Shown: positions 18,346 through 27,207, numbered from the stretch's first letter. The stretch is DNA of 46,953 bases from an uncultured bacterium (GCA_938034905.1 CALHLF010000005.1:1-46953), one strand, 5' to 3'. Made by a program: numbers and translations. Notes: a model not told the origin generated them from the sequence alone.

Positions 18346-19491
18346 ATGCCAAAGACCTATCTTATGATTCCTGGCCCAACACCTGTGCCCAATGATGTCC
18401 TAAGGGAAATGTCTCGAGAAATGATCAACCATAGGGGACCAGATTTTGCTAAATTAATATCTGAGACAACTGAGCTTTTAAAGAAGGTATTTAAAACTAA
18501 TAATGACTGTTTTATACTAACCGCATCAGGAACAGGCGCCATGGAAGCTTCGGTAGTAAATTTCTTTTCCCCTGGAGACAAAGTAGTTGTGGGAGTATGT
18601 GGAGTATTTGGGGAAAGATATGCCCAAATATGTTCTGCCTATGGACTTAATGTTGTGAGAATAAAACCCCCTTTAGGTAAAGGAATCGAAGCTAATGATT
18701 TAGAGAAGGTTCTTGAGGAAAATCCTGAAACAAAGGGAGTTTTTCTAACCCATAATGAAACCTCTACAGGAGTCACCTTAGATTTAAAAGAGCTTGCACC
18801 TGTTGTAAAAAGAAGGGGTATATTATTATTGATAGATGCAGTAAGTTCTCTTGGGGCTATTGATCTTCCCACTGATGAGTTAAATATAGATGTAGTAGTT
18901 TCTGCATCTCAAAAGGCTTTAGAAGCCCCCCCTGGTATAAGTATGATCACCGTAAGTCCCCTGGCTTGGGAATATTATGAAAAGGCAAAACTTCCCAAAT
19001 TTTATTGGGACCTTAAAAAGGCTAAAAAGTCCTTAGAGAAGGGGGCAACTCCCTTTACTCCTGCGATTCCACAGATTTTTGCCTTAAGAAAATCTTTAGA
19101 AAATATTCTTTCAAGAGGATTAGAGAATAATTTTAAAAGACATATCATGTTGGGTAGCGCTGTTAGAAAAGGGATTACCTCTCTTGGTATTTTTAAACTT
19201 CTTGTAGATGAGAGATATGCTTCTAATACAGTGACGCCAGTAATTCCTCCACCTGAAATTAACCCTGACGAGATGAGGAAGAAGTTAAGACAGGAATTTG
19301 GAGTAGTTTTAGCGGGAGGACAAGGAGAATTAGAAGGAAAGATCTTTAGAATTGGACATTTAGGTTATATTGAACCTTCAGATATTCTTGTTACTTTATC
19401 CTCTATAGAAATTATATTAGAAAGAATGGGATATAATGAAATCAGGGGAAAGGCAGTTGAATCAGCAGAGAAAGTATTCTTAGAAGGTTAG
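18346..19491 (+). CDS. Class V aminotransferase, serine/alanine-glyoxylate type
   Basis: PLP-dependent aminotransferase of 381 residues. It opens with LMIPGPTPVPNDVLREM and INHRGPDF, typical of the alanine-glyoxylate/serine-pyruvate branch. TASGTGAMEAS contacts the cofactor phosphate, LLIDAVSSLGAIDLP holds the cofactor-ring Asp, and Lys190 in SASQKAL is the Schiff-base lysine. Its close pairing with serA (14 bases) suggests it transaminates 3-phosphohydroxypyruvate to phosphoserine in place of a classical SerC, as proposed for other thermophiles; serine-glyoxylate exchange is the alternative. GGAGGTGA precedes the ATG. Confidence 0.9.
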   Translation: MPKTYLMIPGPTPVPNDVLREMSREMINHRGPDFAKLISETTELLKKVFKTNNDCFILTASGTGAMEASVVNFFSPGDKVVVGVCGVFGERYAQICSAYGLNVVRIKPPLGKGIEANDLEKVLEENPETKGVFLTHNETSTGVTLDLKELAPVVKRRGILLLIDAVSSLGAIDLPTDELNIDVVVSASQKALEAPPGISMITVSPLAWEYYEKAKLPKFYWDLKKAKKSLEKGATPFTPAIPQIFALRKSLENILSRGLENNFKRHIMLGSAVRKGITSLGIFKLLVDERYASNTVTPVIPPPEINPDEMRKKLRQEFGVVLAGGQGELEGKIFRIGHLGYIEPSDILVTLSSIEIILERMGYNEIRGKAVESAEKVFLEG

Positions 19492-19505
19492 GAGGGATAA
19501 TTATT

Positions 19506-21077
19506 ATGGAAAAAATTTTAGTATCAGATCCTATAGCAGAGCAGGGTATAGAAAAATTAAAGGAATTTTTCTATGTAGATTATAAACCTGGAATATCTAA
19601 AGAGGAACTTTTAAAAATTATAAAGGAATACTCAGGATTAGTGGTTAGATCTGAAACAAAGGTAACGAAAGATATTATAGAGGAGGGAAAGAATTTAAAA
19701 GTTATAGGAAGGGCTGGGGTAGGGGTAGATAATATCGATGTGGAGTATGCCACAAGAAAAGGAATTTTAGTTATAAATGCCCCAGAAGGAAATACCATTT
19801 CTGCTGCAGAACATACTTTTGCATTGATTTTAAGCTTAAGTAGAAAGATCCCTCATGCTTTTTATTCTTTGAAGGAGGGAAAATGGGAGAGAAAAAAATT
19901 TATAGGACATGAACTTTACAACAAAACCTTAGGATTAATAGGGCTTGGAAGAATTGGATCTGAAGTAGCCAAAAGAGCAAAAGCTTTTAAAATGAAAGTA
20001 GTTGCCTATGATCCTTTTATTTCCATTGAAAGGGCAAGGGAATTGGAAGTGGAGCTTGTAGATAATCTTGATGAGCTTTTGAAAATCTCTGATTATGTAT
20101 CTTTACATCTTCCTTTAACCTCTGAAACAGAAAATCTTATAGGAAAAAGAGAACTTAGCTTAATGAAGCCTACTGCTTATTTAATTAATTGTGCTCGAGG
20201 AAAACTTGTAGATGAAGATGCATTATACAATGCATTAAAAGAAGGAAGAATTGCTGGATGTGCTTTAGATGTATTCAGTAAAGAACCTATAGACCCTAAT
20301 AATCCATTATTAACACTGGATAATGTAGTATTGACTCCACACTTAGGAGCTTCTACTCAGGAAGCTCAAGAAAAAGTAGCGTTAATTGTAGCAGAGGAAA
20401 TAATAAAATACTTTAAGGGTGAGCCAGTATTGAATGCAGTTAATCTTCCTATTGTAATAAGTGAAGATTTATTGCCCTATGTAAAATTAGGAGAAAAGCT
20501 TGGTAGATTTTTAGCTCAACTTACCGATTCCAATCCTGAGGAATTAGAAATTCACATCTGTGGAGAACTCTCCCAAAAAATTGAAACTTCTCTTTCTGCT
20601 GCGGTGGTAAAGGGATTTTTAGAGCCTATCCTTATGGAATCTATAAATTTTATTAATGCCCTTACCTTAGCGAAGGAAAGAAAACTAAAAATAAAGGAGA
20701 TAAGGACTCAAGAGACAGAAGTATATAGAAGTCTTATAAAACTTCAATTAAAAACAGAAAGGGGATTTTTGGAACTTTCTGGTACAATAAATAGAGGACA
20801 GGAAAGGATAGTAAAAATTCAAGATTATTATATTGACTTAAACTTAGCTCCATACCTTCTTATTGCCTTTCATACCGATAAACCTGGAATTATAGGAAGG
20901 GTTGGAAGCATATTAGGCAAAGAAAATATAAATATTGCTGCAATGCAGGTGGGAAGAAAGGAAATAGGTAAAGAAGCAGTTATGGTTTTAATTGTAGATA
21001 ATCCAGTTTCTCCTTCAGTTTTAAATGAGCTAAAGTTTGTAGAGAATATCCATAAAGTTTATTATGTATGCCTTTAA
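19506..21077 (+). CDS. serA: D-3-phosphoglycerate dehydrogenase SerA, long form with ACT domain
   Basis: First committed enzyme of serine synthesis, oxidising 3-phosphoglycerate with NAD; 523 residues, the long form. Order: substrate-binding domain with the conserved VGRAGVGVDNIDVEYAT; Rossmann domain with GLIGLGRIGSEVAKRAKAF; catalytic segment INCARGKLVDEDALYNAL and His in LTPHLGASTQEAQ; an intervening allosteric domain (about 320-440); a C-terminal ACT domain (LLIAFHTDKPGIIGRVGSIL, about 450-523) that normally binds serine. Feedback by serine is therefore expected from the family. It is downstream of the aminotransferase with a GGAGGG site. Confidence 0.95.
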   Translation: MEKILVSDPIAEQGIEKLKEFFYVDYKPGISKEELLKIIKEYSGLVVRSETKVTKDIIEEGKNLKVIGRAGVGVDNIDVEYATRKGILVINAPEGNTISAAEHTFALILSLSRKIPHAFYSLKEGKWERKKFIGHELYNKTLGLIGLGRIGSEVAKRAKAFKMKVVAYDPFISIERARELEVELVDNLDELLKISDYVSLHLPLTSETENLIGKRELSLMKPTAYLINCARGKLVDEDALYNALKEGRIAGCALDVFSKEPIDPNNPLLTLDNVVLTPHLGASTQEAQEKVALIVAEEIIKYFKGEPVLNAVNLPIVISEDLLPYVKLGEKLGRFLAQLTDSNPEELEIHICGELSQKIETSLSAAVVKGFLEPILMESINFINALTLAKERKLKIKEIRTQETEVYRSLIKLQLKTERGFLELSGTINRGQERIVKIQDYYIDLNLAPYLLIAFHTDKPGIIGRVGSILGKENINIAAMQVGRKEIGKEAVMVLIVDNPVSPSVLNELKFVENIHKVYYVCL

Positions 21078-21086
21078 TCATTTCTT

Positions 21087-21671
21087 ATGGGACTTTCAAA
21101 AGGCTTAATTCAGGTGTATACAGGAGATGGAAAGGGGAAAACTACTGCTGCTTTAGGACAAGCATTGAGGAGTGTTGGACATGGCCTTTTGATTCTTTTT
21201 GCCCAATTTATAAAGGGAAATAGTTTTACAGGAGAAGTTTTTTCCACAAAATATCTTCCCAATTTTACCCTTTGGCAGTTTGGTAGGGATTGTAGATTTT
21301 CTTCAGCAATTAGAGACAATCTTATTCTATGCATTGAATGTGGAGAGTGTTTAATTGGGAAAGAAGGACCTACAGATCTCGATAAAGAGATCATAAGTAA
21401 AGGATGGAGAAAAATTAAAGATGCAATTTATAACCAAAAATTTGATATTATTGTATTAGATGAAATAAGTTTAGCTGTAAATTTTAAACTTATTCCCTTA
21501 GAAGAGTTAATAGAAGTTTTAAAAAATAAACCTTCTTCAATAGAGATAATACTTACAGGAAGAGATATGCCAGAAGAGATTATCACTATTGCAGATCTTG
21601 TAACAGAAATGAAAGAAATAAAACATCCATATAAAAAGGGAATTTCTGCTCGTTGGGGGATTGAGTATTAA
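21087..21671 (+). CDS. cobO: Corrinoid adenosyltransferase, CobO/BtuR family
   Basis: Transfers the 5'-deoxyadenosyl group of ATP to cob(I)alamin or cobyrinate; 194 residues. The P-loop GDGKGKTTAALGQAL (residues 13-27) has the CobA/CobO variant form, and LDEISLAV with LILTGRDMPE-like sequence near the C terminus is typical. Unlike the short enterobacterial form, residues 69-88 hold four Cys, including the run CIECGEC, which looks like a metal-binding insertion. It is last in the serA operon and lacks a clear ribosome binding site, so translation may be coupled to serA. Its end overlaps the convergent membrane-protein gene by 4 bases. Confidence 0.88.
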   Translation: MGLSKGLIQVYTGDGKGKTTAALGQALRSVGHGLLILFAQFIKGNSFTGEVFSTKYLPNFTLWQFGRDCRFSSAIRDNLILCIECGECLIGKEGPTDLDKEIISKGWRKIKDAIYNQKFDIIVLDEISLAVNFKLIPLEELIEVLKNKPSSIEIILTGRDMPEEIITIADLVTEMKEIKHPYKKGISARWGIEY

Positions 21672-22522
21672 AATCTAATGGTTCCAGTTAACTTATATTG
21701 TTGTTTCTGTGCCTCCCCCGAGCTTATAAAGGGAGCCAATAGAGTACCAAAATCTATTTGAAGAATATTTAATTTTAAGCCTATTCCAAAAGTATAATTT
21801 AAAGGATTTGTAATATCCCCCATTGATCCCCATCTTAAAGCTAAAAAGCCTCCAATCCACTGTTCCAATCCAAACCTTAAATAATTCCAAATATTCTCCT
21901 GATTAGATTTTTCTATATCTATCAAATCTACAAACAAATTTGTCCCCTCAAAAGGTTTTAAGCTTAATCCCATCGCATATCCCTCAGGTAATGTAACTAA
22001 AATTTCCTTTTCAGAAAATTTTCTAAAATTAAGTCCATATCCTACAATTCCTGCTTTGATAAACCCCCAAAGATCCAATAAAATTCCTAAATTTCCTTTT
22101 AATGTATTGTTCTCTTTATCTAAATATTGGAAGCTTGCCCCAAAATATATATGGGAAGTTAGTGGAAAAGCAAGAGCAGTTTTCCAATTTTGGAAAATAT
22201 AAGAATTATTTTCTTTATTATATATTAAATCTACCGAAAGAGCAAAAAATGAAGTCGAAGGATAAAAATAACTCAATTTTAAATTAGGATTATTCTCTAA
22301 GGGATAATCAAAGGTAAGAGAAAGCTGAGGAAATTTTTTCAAAGCCAATGTTGCGGGATTGAAAAAGTAGGTTTCTCCATTACTATCTAAGGTAACAAAG
22401 ATTCCTCCCATACCAAAGGATTTTGCATCTAAATTTTCTGTAGTAGTTTGAGAAAAAATTATATTAATAAGTAACATAATAAATAAAATTATGTTTATAA
22501 TCTTTATAAAAACTTTTTTCAT
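21668..22522 (-). CDS. PorV/UPF0164-like outer-membrane beta-barrel protein
   Basis: Secreted protein of 284 residues: a signal peptide (about 1-25, ending near NIIFSQ), then AKSFGMGGIFVTLDSNGETYFFNPATL. That glycine-rich start followed by 'NPA.L' is the mark of FadL/PorV/UPF0164-type barrels. The rest alternates polar and hydrophobic residues and ends in Phe (LTGTIRF), a usual outer-membrane sorting end. This implies an outer membrane or outer sheath. The cargo is unknown; it is a single gene, convergent with cobO. Its promoter (22567-22596) shares CRP-like sites with the divergent gene. Confidence 0.7.
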   Translation of the reverse strand: MKKVFIKIINIILFIMLLINIIFSQTTTENLDAKSFGMGGIFVTLDSNGETYFFNPATLALKKFPQLSLTFDYPLENNPNLKLSYFYPSTSFFALSVDLIYNKENNSYIFQNWKTALAFPLTSHIYFGASFQYLDKENNTLKGNLGILLDLWGFIKAGIVGYGLNFRKFSEKEILVTLPEGYAMGLSLKPFEGTNLFVDLIDIEKSNQENIWNYLRFGLEQWIGGFLALRWGSMGDITNPLNYTFGIGLKLNILQIDFGTLLAPFISSGEAQKQQYKLTGTIRF

Positions 22523-22566
22523 TATCTCACCTCCATATCTTTACTCCAATTCCTTTATAAACTTTA

Positions 22567-22596
22567 ATTATAAAAAGTCAGTGATTATTGTCACAA
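22567..22596 (-). promoter_or_regulatory. Promoter of the PorV-like gene
   Basis: On the minus strand TTGTGA (22591-22596), 18-base spacer, TATAAT (22567-22572). The -35 falls inside a CRP-like dyad. Confidence 0.65.
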
Positions 22597-22618
22597 AAAT
22601 TATGTGATATTTGACACA
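22580..22618. promoter_or_regulatory. Two CRP/FNR-like dyads between divergent promoters
   Basis: Site A (22580-22595) reads AGTGA-N6-TCACA. Site B (22603-22618) reads TGTGA-N6-ACACA. Both resemble the TGTGA-N6-TCACA consensus of the CRP/FNR superfamily. Their centres are 23 bp apart, roughly two helical turns. Site A covers the minus-strand -35 and site B overlaps the plus-strand -35. A matching regulator is not encoded in the window. Confidence 0.55.
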
Positions 22619-22639
22619 ATTTTTTATATAACTTATTAT
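22611..22639 (+). promoter_or_regulatory. Promoter of the TIM-barrel isomerase-like gene
   Basis: Consensus TTGACA (22611-22616), 17-base spacer, TATTAT (22634-22639). Expected transcript start near 22646, which excludes any start codon upstream of 22664. Confidence 0.85.
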
Positions 22640-22663
22640 AAGCAAATAAAGGGAAAAAATAAA

Positions 22664-23482
22664 ATGGAAAAAATTGGTTTTTCTTTAACATCTTTAAAGA
22701 AGGTATTAACGATAAAAGCCCTTGATATTGCAAAGGAAAAGGGAGCAGGAGTGGTAGAACTCTTTGGGGATCTTTCTGTTATCTTAAAGGGAATAACTGC
22801 GCAAGATCCTGAAAAAATAAGGAAAAAGGCAGAAAAATATAATATTCTTCTTACCCTTCATCTTCCTATGATTGATATTAATCTTGCAAGTCTTAATGAT
22901 CTCATATATGAAAGCAGTATAGAAAGCACAATAAAGGCTTTAGAGTATGCAAGAAGATGTGGAGTAAGACTGGTGGTGGCCCATCCCGGATTGGTTCCTG
23001 TAAGACATTTTTTAATAATTCTTTTGGCAAAGAGGAGATTGAAAAAAGCTTTGGAAAAGATATTAAATTTAACCCAAAAATATGAAATGGAATTAACCTT
23101 GGAAAATACAGCTTTAGATGAAAAAGACCTATTTTTGAAAGTTTCTCATTTTAAAAAATTTTTATTATCCTTTGATGGAAAAATAAAAGTATGTTTTGAT
23201 TTTGGGCATGCTAATGTATCCTCTGATGGCTTATCAAAAACATGGAATGAATTGAAACCTCTTATATCCCACATTCATATTCATGATAATCATGGAAAAG
23301 AAGATGAACATTTACCCCTTGGAGAAGGAAATATAGAATTTTCAACATATTGGAAGGAATTAAAAAATTTCAATGGTACTATCGTTTTGGAAATAAACGA
23401 TTCTCATAAAAGATTAAAGGGACTATGGAGAAGCTTAGAAGAATTAAAGAGAATAAAGGAGGGGGAAAATCCCCCTCTCTAA
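22664..23482 (+). CDS. Xylose isomerase-like TIM-barrel protein (AP endonuclease family 2 fold)
   Basis: Cytoplasmic metal-dependent protein of 272 residues from the sugar isomerase/epimerase superfamily. Features: GVVELFG near the N terminus, LTLHLPMIDINLAS, VVAHPG, LTLENTAL with a metal-ligand Glu, VCFDFGHAN with Asp and His ligands, and HIHIHDNHGKEDEHLPLGEGNIEF near the C terminus, the usual end of the fold. I start at ATG 22664 behind AAAGGGA; a GTG at 22604 lies upstream of the transcription start. It could be a sugar epimerase or an endonuclease IV relative; substrate unknown. A GC-rich hairpin overlaps its last codons. Confidence 0.78.
   Translation: MEKIGFSLTSLKKVLTIKALDIAKEKGAGVVELFGDLSVILKGITAQDPEKIRKKAEKYNILLTLHLPMIDINLASLNDLIYESSIESTIKALEYARRCGVRLVVAHPGLVPVRHFLIILLAKRRLKKALEKILNLTQKYEMELTLENTALDEKDLFLKVSHFKKFLLSFDGKIKVCFDFGHANVSSDGLSKTWNELKPLISHIHIHDNHGKEDEHLPLGEGNIEFSTYWKELKNFNGTIVLEINDSHKRLKGLWRSLEELKRIKEGENPPL
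23459..23477. terminator. Possible terminator hairpin between convergent genes
   Basis: 8-bp stem GAGGGGGA / TCCCCCTC with a 3-base loop, inside the last codons of the isomerase-like gene. Only a weak T-rich tail follows, so its strength is doubtful. Confidence 0.45.
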
Positions 23483-23485
23483 TTC

Positions 23486-24436
23486 TTAAATTTTAATGCT
23501 CGCAAGAATTTCTTCTGCTTTTCCGCTACATCCTAAAACATTTCTTAATTTATGCTTTACTACCTCTTTAATGGCATCTCTTGCAGGACCTAAATATTTT
23601 CTCGGATCGAACTCCTCTGGATGTAGTGCAAATTGCTCCCTTAATGTTGCGGTCATTGCAAGTCTTAAATCAGTATCAATATTAACCTTGCAAATTCCCA
23701 TCATTGTTGCTTTTCTTATCATTTCTTCAGGAACTCCCTTTGCACCTCCCAACTTTGCCCCATATTTATTAGCCTTTTCCACAAGATCAGTGAGAACAGA
23801 AGATGCACCATGAAGAACTAAAGGAAATCCAGGAAGCTTTTTAGCGATCTGTTCTAACCTTTCAAAATCTAATCTGGGTTCGCCCTTAAATTTATATGCT
23901 CCATGGCTTGTTCCAATAGCTATAGCTAAAGAATCTACACCAGTTCTTTCTACAAACTCTACCGCTTCATCAGGATCAGTATAAACTGCCTCTTCTGAAA
24001 CTACATGCTCCTCAATTCCCTTCAATTTTCCTAATTCTCCTTCCACTACTACTCCTCTTGGATGGGCGTAATCTACTACCTTTTTTGTGATTGCAATATT
24101 TTCTTCAAAGGGTAGGTGGGATCCATCTATCATTACCGAAGTAAATCCAGCATCAATAACTTCTTTACAAAGTTCAAAGGAATCTCCATGGTCTAAATGA
24201 ACACATATGGGAATATCAGGAGCATCCTGCATAGCAGCTTCTACTAGCTTCATTAAATAAACAAGTTTTGCATAATTTCTTGCACCTTTTGAGATCTGAA
24301 GAATTAATGGAGCCTTTTCCTCCTTTGCTGCTTCTATAACTCCCTGAAGAATCTCCATATTATTTACATTAAAAGCACCTATAGCATATTTACCATAAGC
24401 TTTTTTAAACATTTCCTTTGTACTTATTAATGGCAT
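23486..24436 (-). CDS. fba: Fructose-bisphosphate aldolase, class II
   Basis: Zinc-dependent aldolase of glycolysis and gluconeogenesis, 316 residues. ATG 24436 follows AAGGAGG; longer in-frame starts lie beyond the ribosome binding site. Metal and substrate motifs are intact: HLDHGDSFELCKEVIDAGFTS (zinc His and catalytic Asp), VEGELGKLKGIEEH, IAIGTSHGAYKF and LVLHGASSV. It is close to the class IIB/tagatose-type forms found in thermophiles. It is transcribed alone, convergent with the isomerase-like gene, and has palindromes at its promoter. Confidence 0.94.
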   Translation of the reverse strand: MPLISTKEMFKKAYGKYAIGAFNVNNMEILQGVIEAAKEEKAPLILQISKGARNYAKLVYLMKLVEAAMQDAPDIPICVHLDHGDSFELCKEVIDAGFTSVMIDGSHLPFEENIAITKKVVDYAHPRGVVVEGELGKLKGIEEHVVSEEAVYTDPDEAVEFVERTGVDSLAIAIGTSHGAYKFKGEPRLDFERLEQIAKKLPGFPLVLHGASSVLTDLVEKANKYGAKLGGAKGVPEEMIRKATMMGICKVNIDTDLRLAMTATLREQFALHPEEFDPRKYLGPARDAIKEVVKHKLRNVLGCSGKAEEILASIKI

Positions 24437-24470
24437 TTTTAAAACCTCCTTAGTTTTGATCTTTATAATA

Positions 24471-24493
24471 AAGTATAGCATACTTACTAAGTA
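24471..24493. promoter_or_regulatory. Aldolase promoter with interleaved palindromes
   Basis: The minus strand has an extended -10 TGC TATACT (TATACT at 24472-24477). Covering and flanking it are AAGTAT-AGC-ATACTT (24471-24485) and the perfect TACTTA-C-TAAGTA (24481-24493), which share bases. A repressor could bind here; which one is not shown. Confidence 0.5.
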
Positions 24494-24580
24494 AAAAATT
24501 TAAAAATTTTTAACATATTTATTGACTTTTCCCAATAGTTTTTGTTTCAATATATAAAAGATAGAAAGGAGGAAAAGAGC

Positions 24581-26008
24581 ATGAATTTAGATAGAACTAT
24601 CTTTAGAATGTACGATATAAGAGGAGAAGTTGATAAAAATTTAACAGAAGATATAGTTAATTTGATCGGAAAAGCTTATGGGATAAAATTAAAAGAAAAG
24701 ATTAAGAAAAATAACTTAAAAGTATCTTTGGGACATGATGCAAGACTTTCTTCAAAGCGACTTTCCCAAGCGTTAATTGAAGGAATTATCTCTCAGGGGA
24801 TAGATGTAATATTTTTAGGATTAATTCCTACCCCTGTTTTGTATTTTTCTTTATTTAACCTTCCCGTTGATGGTGGAATAATGATTACAGGGAGTCATAA
24901 TCCTCCCCAATTTAATGGGATGAAGATATGTATTGGAAAAGAAACAATTTTTGGAGAAGAGATTCAGGATCTTTATAGAATTGCTACAGAAATTAAAGTA
25001 AATGGAGAGAGAAAGGGAAGAGTAGAAAATTTTGATATTCTTTCTGTTTATAAAGAATATCTTATAAAGGAATTTAGTAAAGGACCTATAAGGGAGTTAG
25101 AGAAGAATAGTTTGAAGATTGTTATAGACTCTGGAAATGGCTGTGGAGGACTTGTAATTCCTGAAGTCCTAAGAAATCTTGGGATTAATGTTATAGATTT
25201 ATTTTCAGAACCCGATGGAAACTTTCCTAATCATCATCCTGATCCCACTGTAGTAAAAACATTAATGATATTAAAAGAAACTGTCTTAAGAGAAAAAGCA
25301 GATTTTGGAGTTGCCTATGATGGAGATGCAGATAGAATTGGAGTTATTGATGAAAAGGGAGAAGTTGTATATGGAGATAGATTAACATATATATTTGGTA
25401 AAGATATTTTAAGGGATTATCCAAAGGGGAAAATAATTGGAGAAGTTAAATGTTCGAAAACATTATTTGATGGAATAGAGAAATTAGGAGGAATTCCTGT
25501 TTTATCCCCTGTGGGACATTCTCTTATTAAGAAAAGGCTAAGAGAAGAAAATGCTCTTTTGGCAGGAGAGATGAGTGGCCATATATTCTTTAATGATAGA
25601 TATTATGGGTATGATGATGCTCTATACGCAACATTGAGACTTATAGAAATTTATGCAAAAGAAAGGCTAAAAAATTCCAATCTTAAGTTTTCTCACCTGC
25701 TTGCTGATCTTCCAAAGGTCTATGTTTCTCCAGAAATTAGAGTCCATTGCCCGGAGGATAAAAAGTTTGAGATAATCAAAAATATATTACCTCAATTAGA
25801 AAGAGAGTATCCTGAGATTTACAGGGATATAAAAAAGATAATAACTATTGATGGGATAAGGATAGAATTTTCTGATGGATGGGCTTTAGCTCGTGCCAGC
25901 AATACAGAGCCAGTAATAGTTATGAGATTTGAGGCAGAGAATGAAGAGAAATTAAATCTTTATAGGGAAATTTTTGAAGAAATATTGAGGGAAGATAATA
26001 ATCTATAA
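24581..26008 (+). CDS. Phosphomannomutase/phosphoglucomutase
   Basis: Alpha-D-phosphohexomutase interconverting hexose 1- and 6-phosphates, 475 residues. I chose ATG 24581, behind AAAGGAGG. The four family motifs are seen: phosphoserine loop MITGSHNPPQFNGMK, metal loop YDGDADRIGVID, sugar-binding loop AGEMSGHIFF, and C-terminal phosphate loop ARASNTEPVIVMRFEAE. The GEMSGH form fits the bacterial bifunctional PMM/PGM (AlgC/ManB) branch; which sugar is preferred cannot be read. It starts a run of plus-strand genes with the MFS transporter 3 bases downstream. A TTGACT at 24522 has no well-spaced -10, so I do not call its promoter. Confidence 0.92.
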   Translation: MNLDRTIFRMYDIRGEVDKNLTEDIVNLIGKAYGIKLKEKIKKNNLKVSLGHDARLSSKRLSQALIEGIISQGIDVIFLGLIPTPVLYFSLFNLPVDGGIMITGSHNPPQFNGMKICIGKETIFGEEIQDLYRIATEIKVNGERKGRVENFDILSVYKEYLIKEFSKGPIRELEKNSLKIVIDSGNGCGGLVIPEVLRNLGINVIDLFSEPDGNFPNHHPDPTVVKTLMILKETVLREKADFGVAYDGDADRIGVIDEKGEVVYGDRLTYIFGKDILRDYPKGKIIGEVKCSKTLFDGIEKLGGIPVLSPVGHSLIKKRLREENALLAGEMSGHIFFNDRYYGYDDALYATLRLIEIYAKERLKNSNLKFSHLLADLPKVYVSPEIRVHCPEDKKFEIIKNILPQLEREYPEIYRDIKKIITIDGIRIEFSDGWALARASNTEPVIVMRFEAENEEKLNLYREIFEEILREDNNL

Positions 26009-26011
26009 TAA

Positions 26012-27178
26012 ATGAAAAAAAATATTATTTTAATAAGAGCATTTTTCTTTCTATTTTTTTCAGCGTGGAGTTTTATATTTTCCTTTATTCCAGTCTATTT
26101 AAGAGATAAAGGCTTTTCTGTTGGGGAAATTGGAATCTTAGCAAGCGTTTCTTCTCTTATTGGTGCCTTTACCCAAATATTCATAGGCTATTTCTCCGAT
26201 AAAATAGGAAGAAGAAAGCCTTTCATAATTTTGGGGCTTTTAGGTTTATCCTTTATCTACTACTTTATATTTCCCAAATTAAATTCATTCCTATGTTTCT
26301 TTCTTCTTTATCCTTTAATAGGGATATTTATTCAATCTGTTATTACCTCATCCAATGTTCTTGTTATTGATCTTTCTTTAGAAGAAAAAATGGGAAGAGA
26401 ATATGCTTCCACAAGAATTTGGGGAAGTATAGGTTTTCTCATATTAATAACTGTTATTGGAATTTTTCCAATTCTTACAAAACCTGAATATATGTTTCCT
26501 TCCATTTCTTTAATTTATCTTCTAAGTTTAATTTTAGTATTCTTTATAAAGGAACCAAAATTAAAAGTAGGTATAAAAGCCTTAAACTTAAAAGATATAA
26601 AGGAAATAATCCTTTTTCCTAAGGTTAAAAATTTTCTTCTTTTTTATTTTTTCTACTTTACATCCTTAATGGGGGCATCATCTAATGTAAATCTTCTTAT
26701 TAAATATCTTGGAGGAACAAATCAGCATATAAGTTTTGCTTATTCTGCAAGCTCAGCATCAGAAATTCCCTTTATGATAATATGGGGATCTCTTTCTGAT
26801 AAAATTGGAAGAAGACCAATTCTCTTATTTGCCTCCTTAGTCCTTCCTATAAGAATTTTTCTTTATAGTATAACTAAAAATCCATTGTATGTTATTACTA
26901 TTCAGCTTATGCATAGCTTAACCTTTGCAATTATTGGTACAATTCCTATTGTTTATATAAATGATTTAGTTCCTTCTGAAAAAAGAGCTACAGCCCAAGG
27001 TATATTAAGTATGACCTCGGCTCTTTCTTCAACTTTTGGTCCCCTTCTATCAGGGGTTACCGCAGATATTTTGGGACTTCCTGGAATGTATCTCTTTTTG
27101 ACCTTTATTTCTGTAATTTCTACCCTTATTGCAATATTATCATTAAAGGAATCAAAAATTAATACTTTTTTGGTATAA
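26012..27178 (+). CDS. Major facilitator superfamily transporter
   Basis: Inner-membrane secondary transporter, 388 residues, twelve predicted helices in two halves. The cytoplasmic motif A appears twice: GYFSDKIGRRKPF after helix 2 and GSLSDKIGRRPIL after helix 8. VYINDLVPSEKRATAQGILSM is also typical. The substrate is not evident; the sugar-proton or drug branches are possible. It follows the phosphohexomutase by 3 bases and overlaps the -10 box of the lar genes. No good ribosome binding site is seen, so coupling to the gene before is likely. Confidence 0.86.
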   Translation: MKKNIILIRAFFFLFFSAWSFIFSFIPVYLRDKGFSVGEIGILASVSSLIGAFTQIFIGYFSDKIGRRKPFIILGLLGLSFIYYFIFPKLNSFLCFFLLYPLIGIFIQSVITSSNVLVIDLSLEEKMGREYASTRIWGSIGFLILITVIGIFPILTKPEYMFPSISLIYLLSLILVFFIKEPKLKVGIKALNLKDIKEIILFPKVKNFLLFYFFYFTSLMGASSNVNLLIKYLGGTNQHISFAYSASSASEIPFMIIWGSLSDKIGRRPILLFASLVLPIRIFLYSITKNPLYVITIQLMHSLTFAIIGTIPIVYINDLVPSEKRATAQGILSMTSALSSTFGPLLSGVTADILGLPGMYLFLTFISVISTLIAILSLKESKINTFLV

Positions 27179-27179
27179 T
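27171..27179 (+). promoter_or_regulatory. Extended -10 of the lar operon
   Basis: TGG TATAAT, a perfect extended -10 across the MFS stop codon, with no clear -35. Expected start near 27186, 22 bases before larE. Confidence 0.5.
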
Positions 27180-27207
27180 ATTCTAAAATCCTAAAAAGGA
27201 GAATAAA

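Noticed and set aside
22604-22663. GTG start extending the isomerase-like protein by 20 residues
   Set aside because: It lies within and upstream of a consensus promoter; the transcript would start after it.
27171-27207. A possible riboswitch or attenuator ahead of the lar genes
   Set aside because: Only about 22 bases of leader are available and no stable hairpin is seen.
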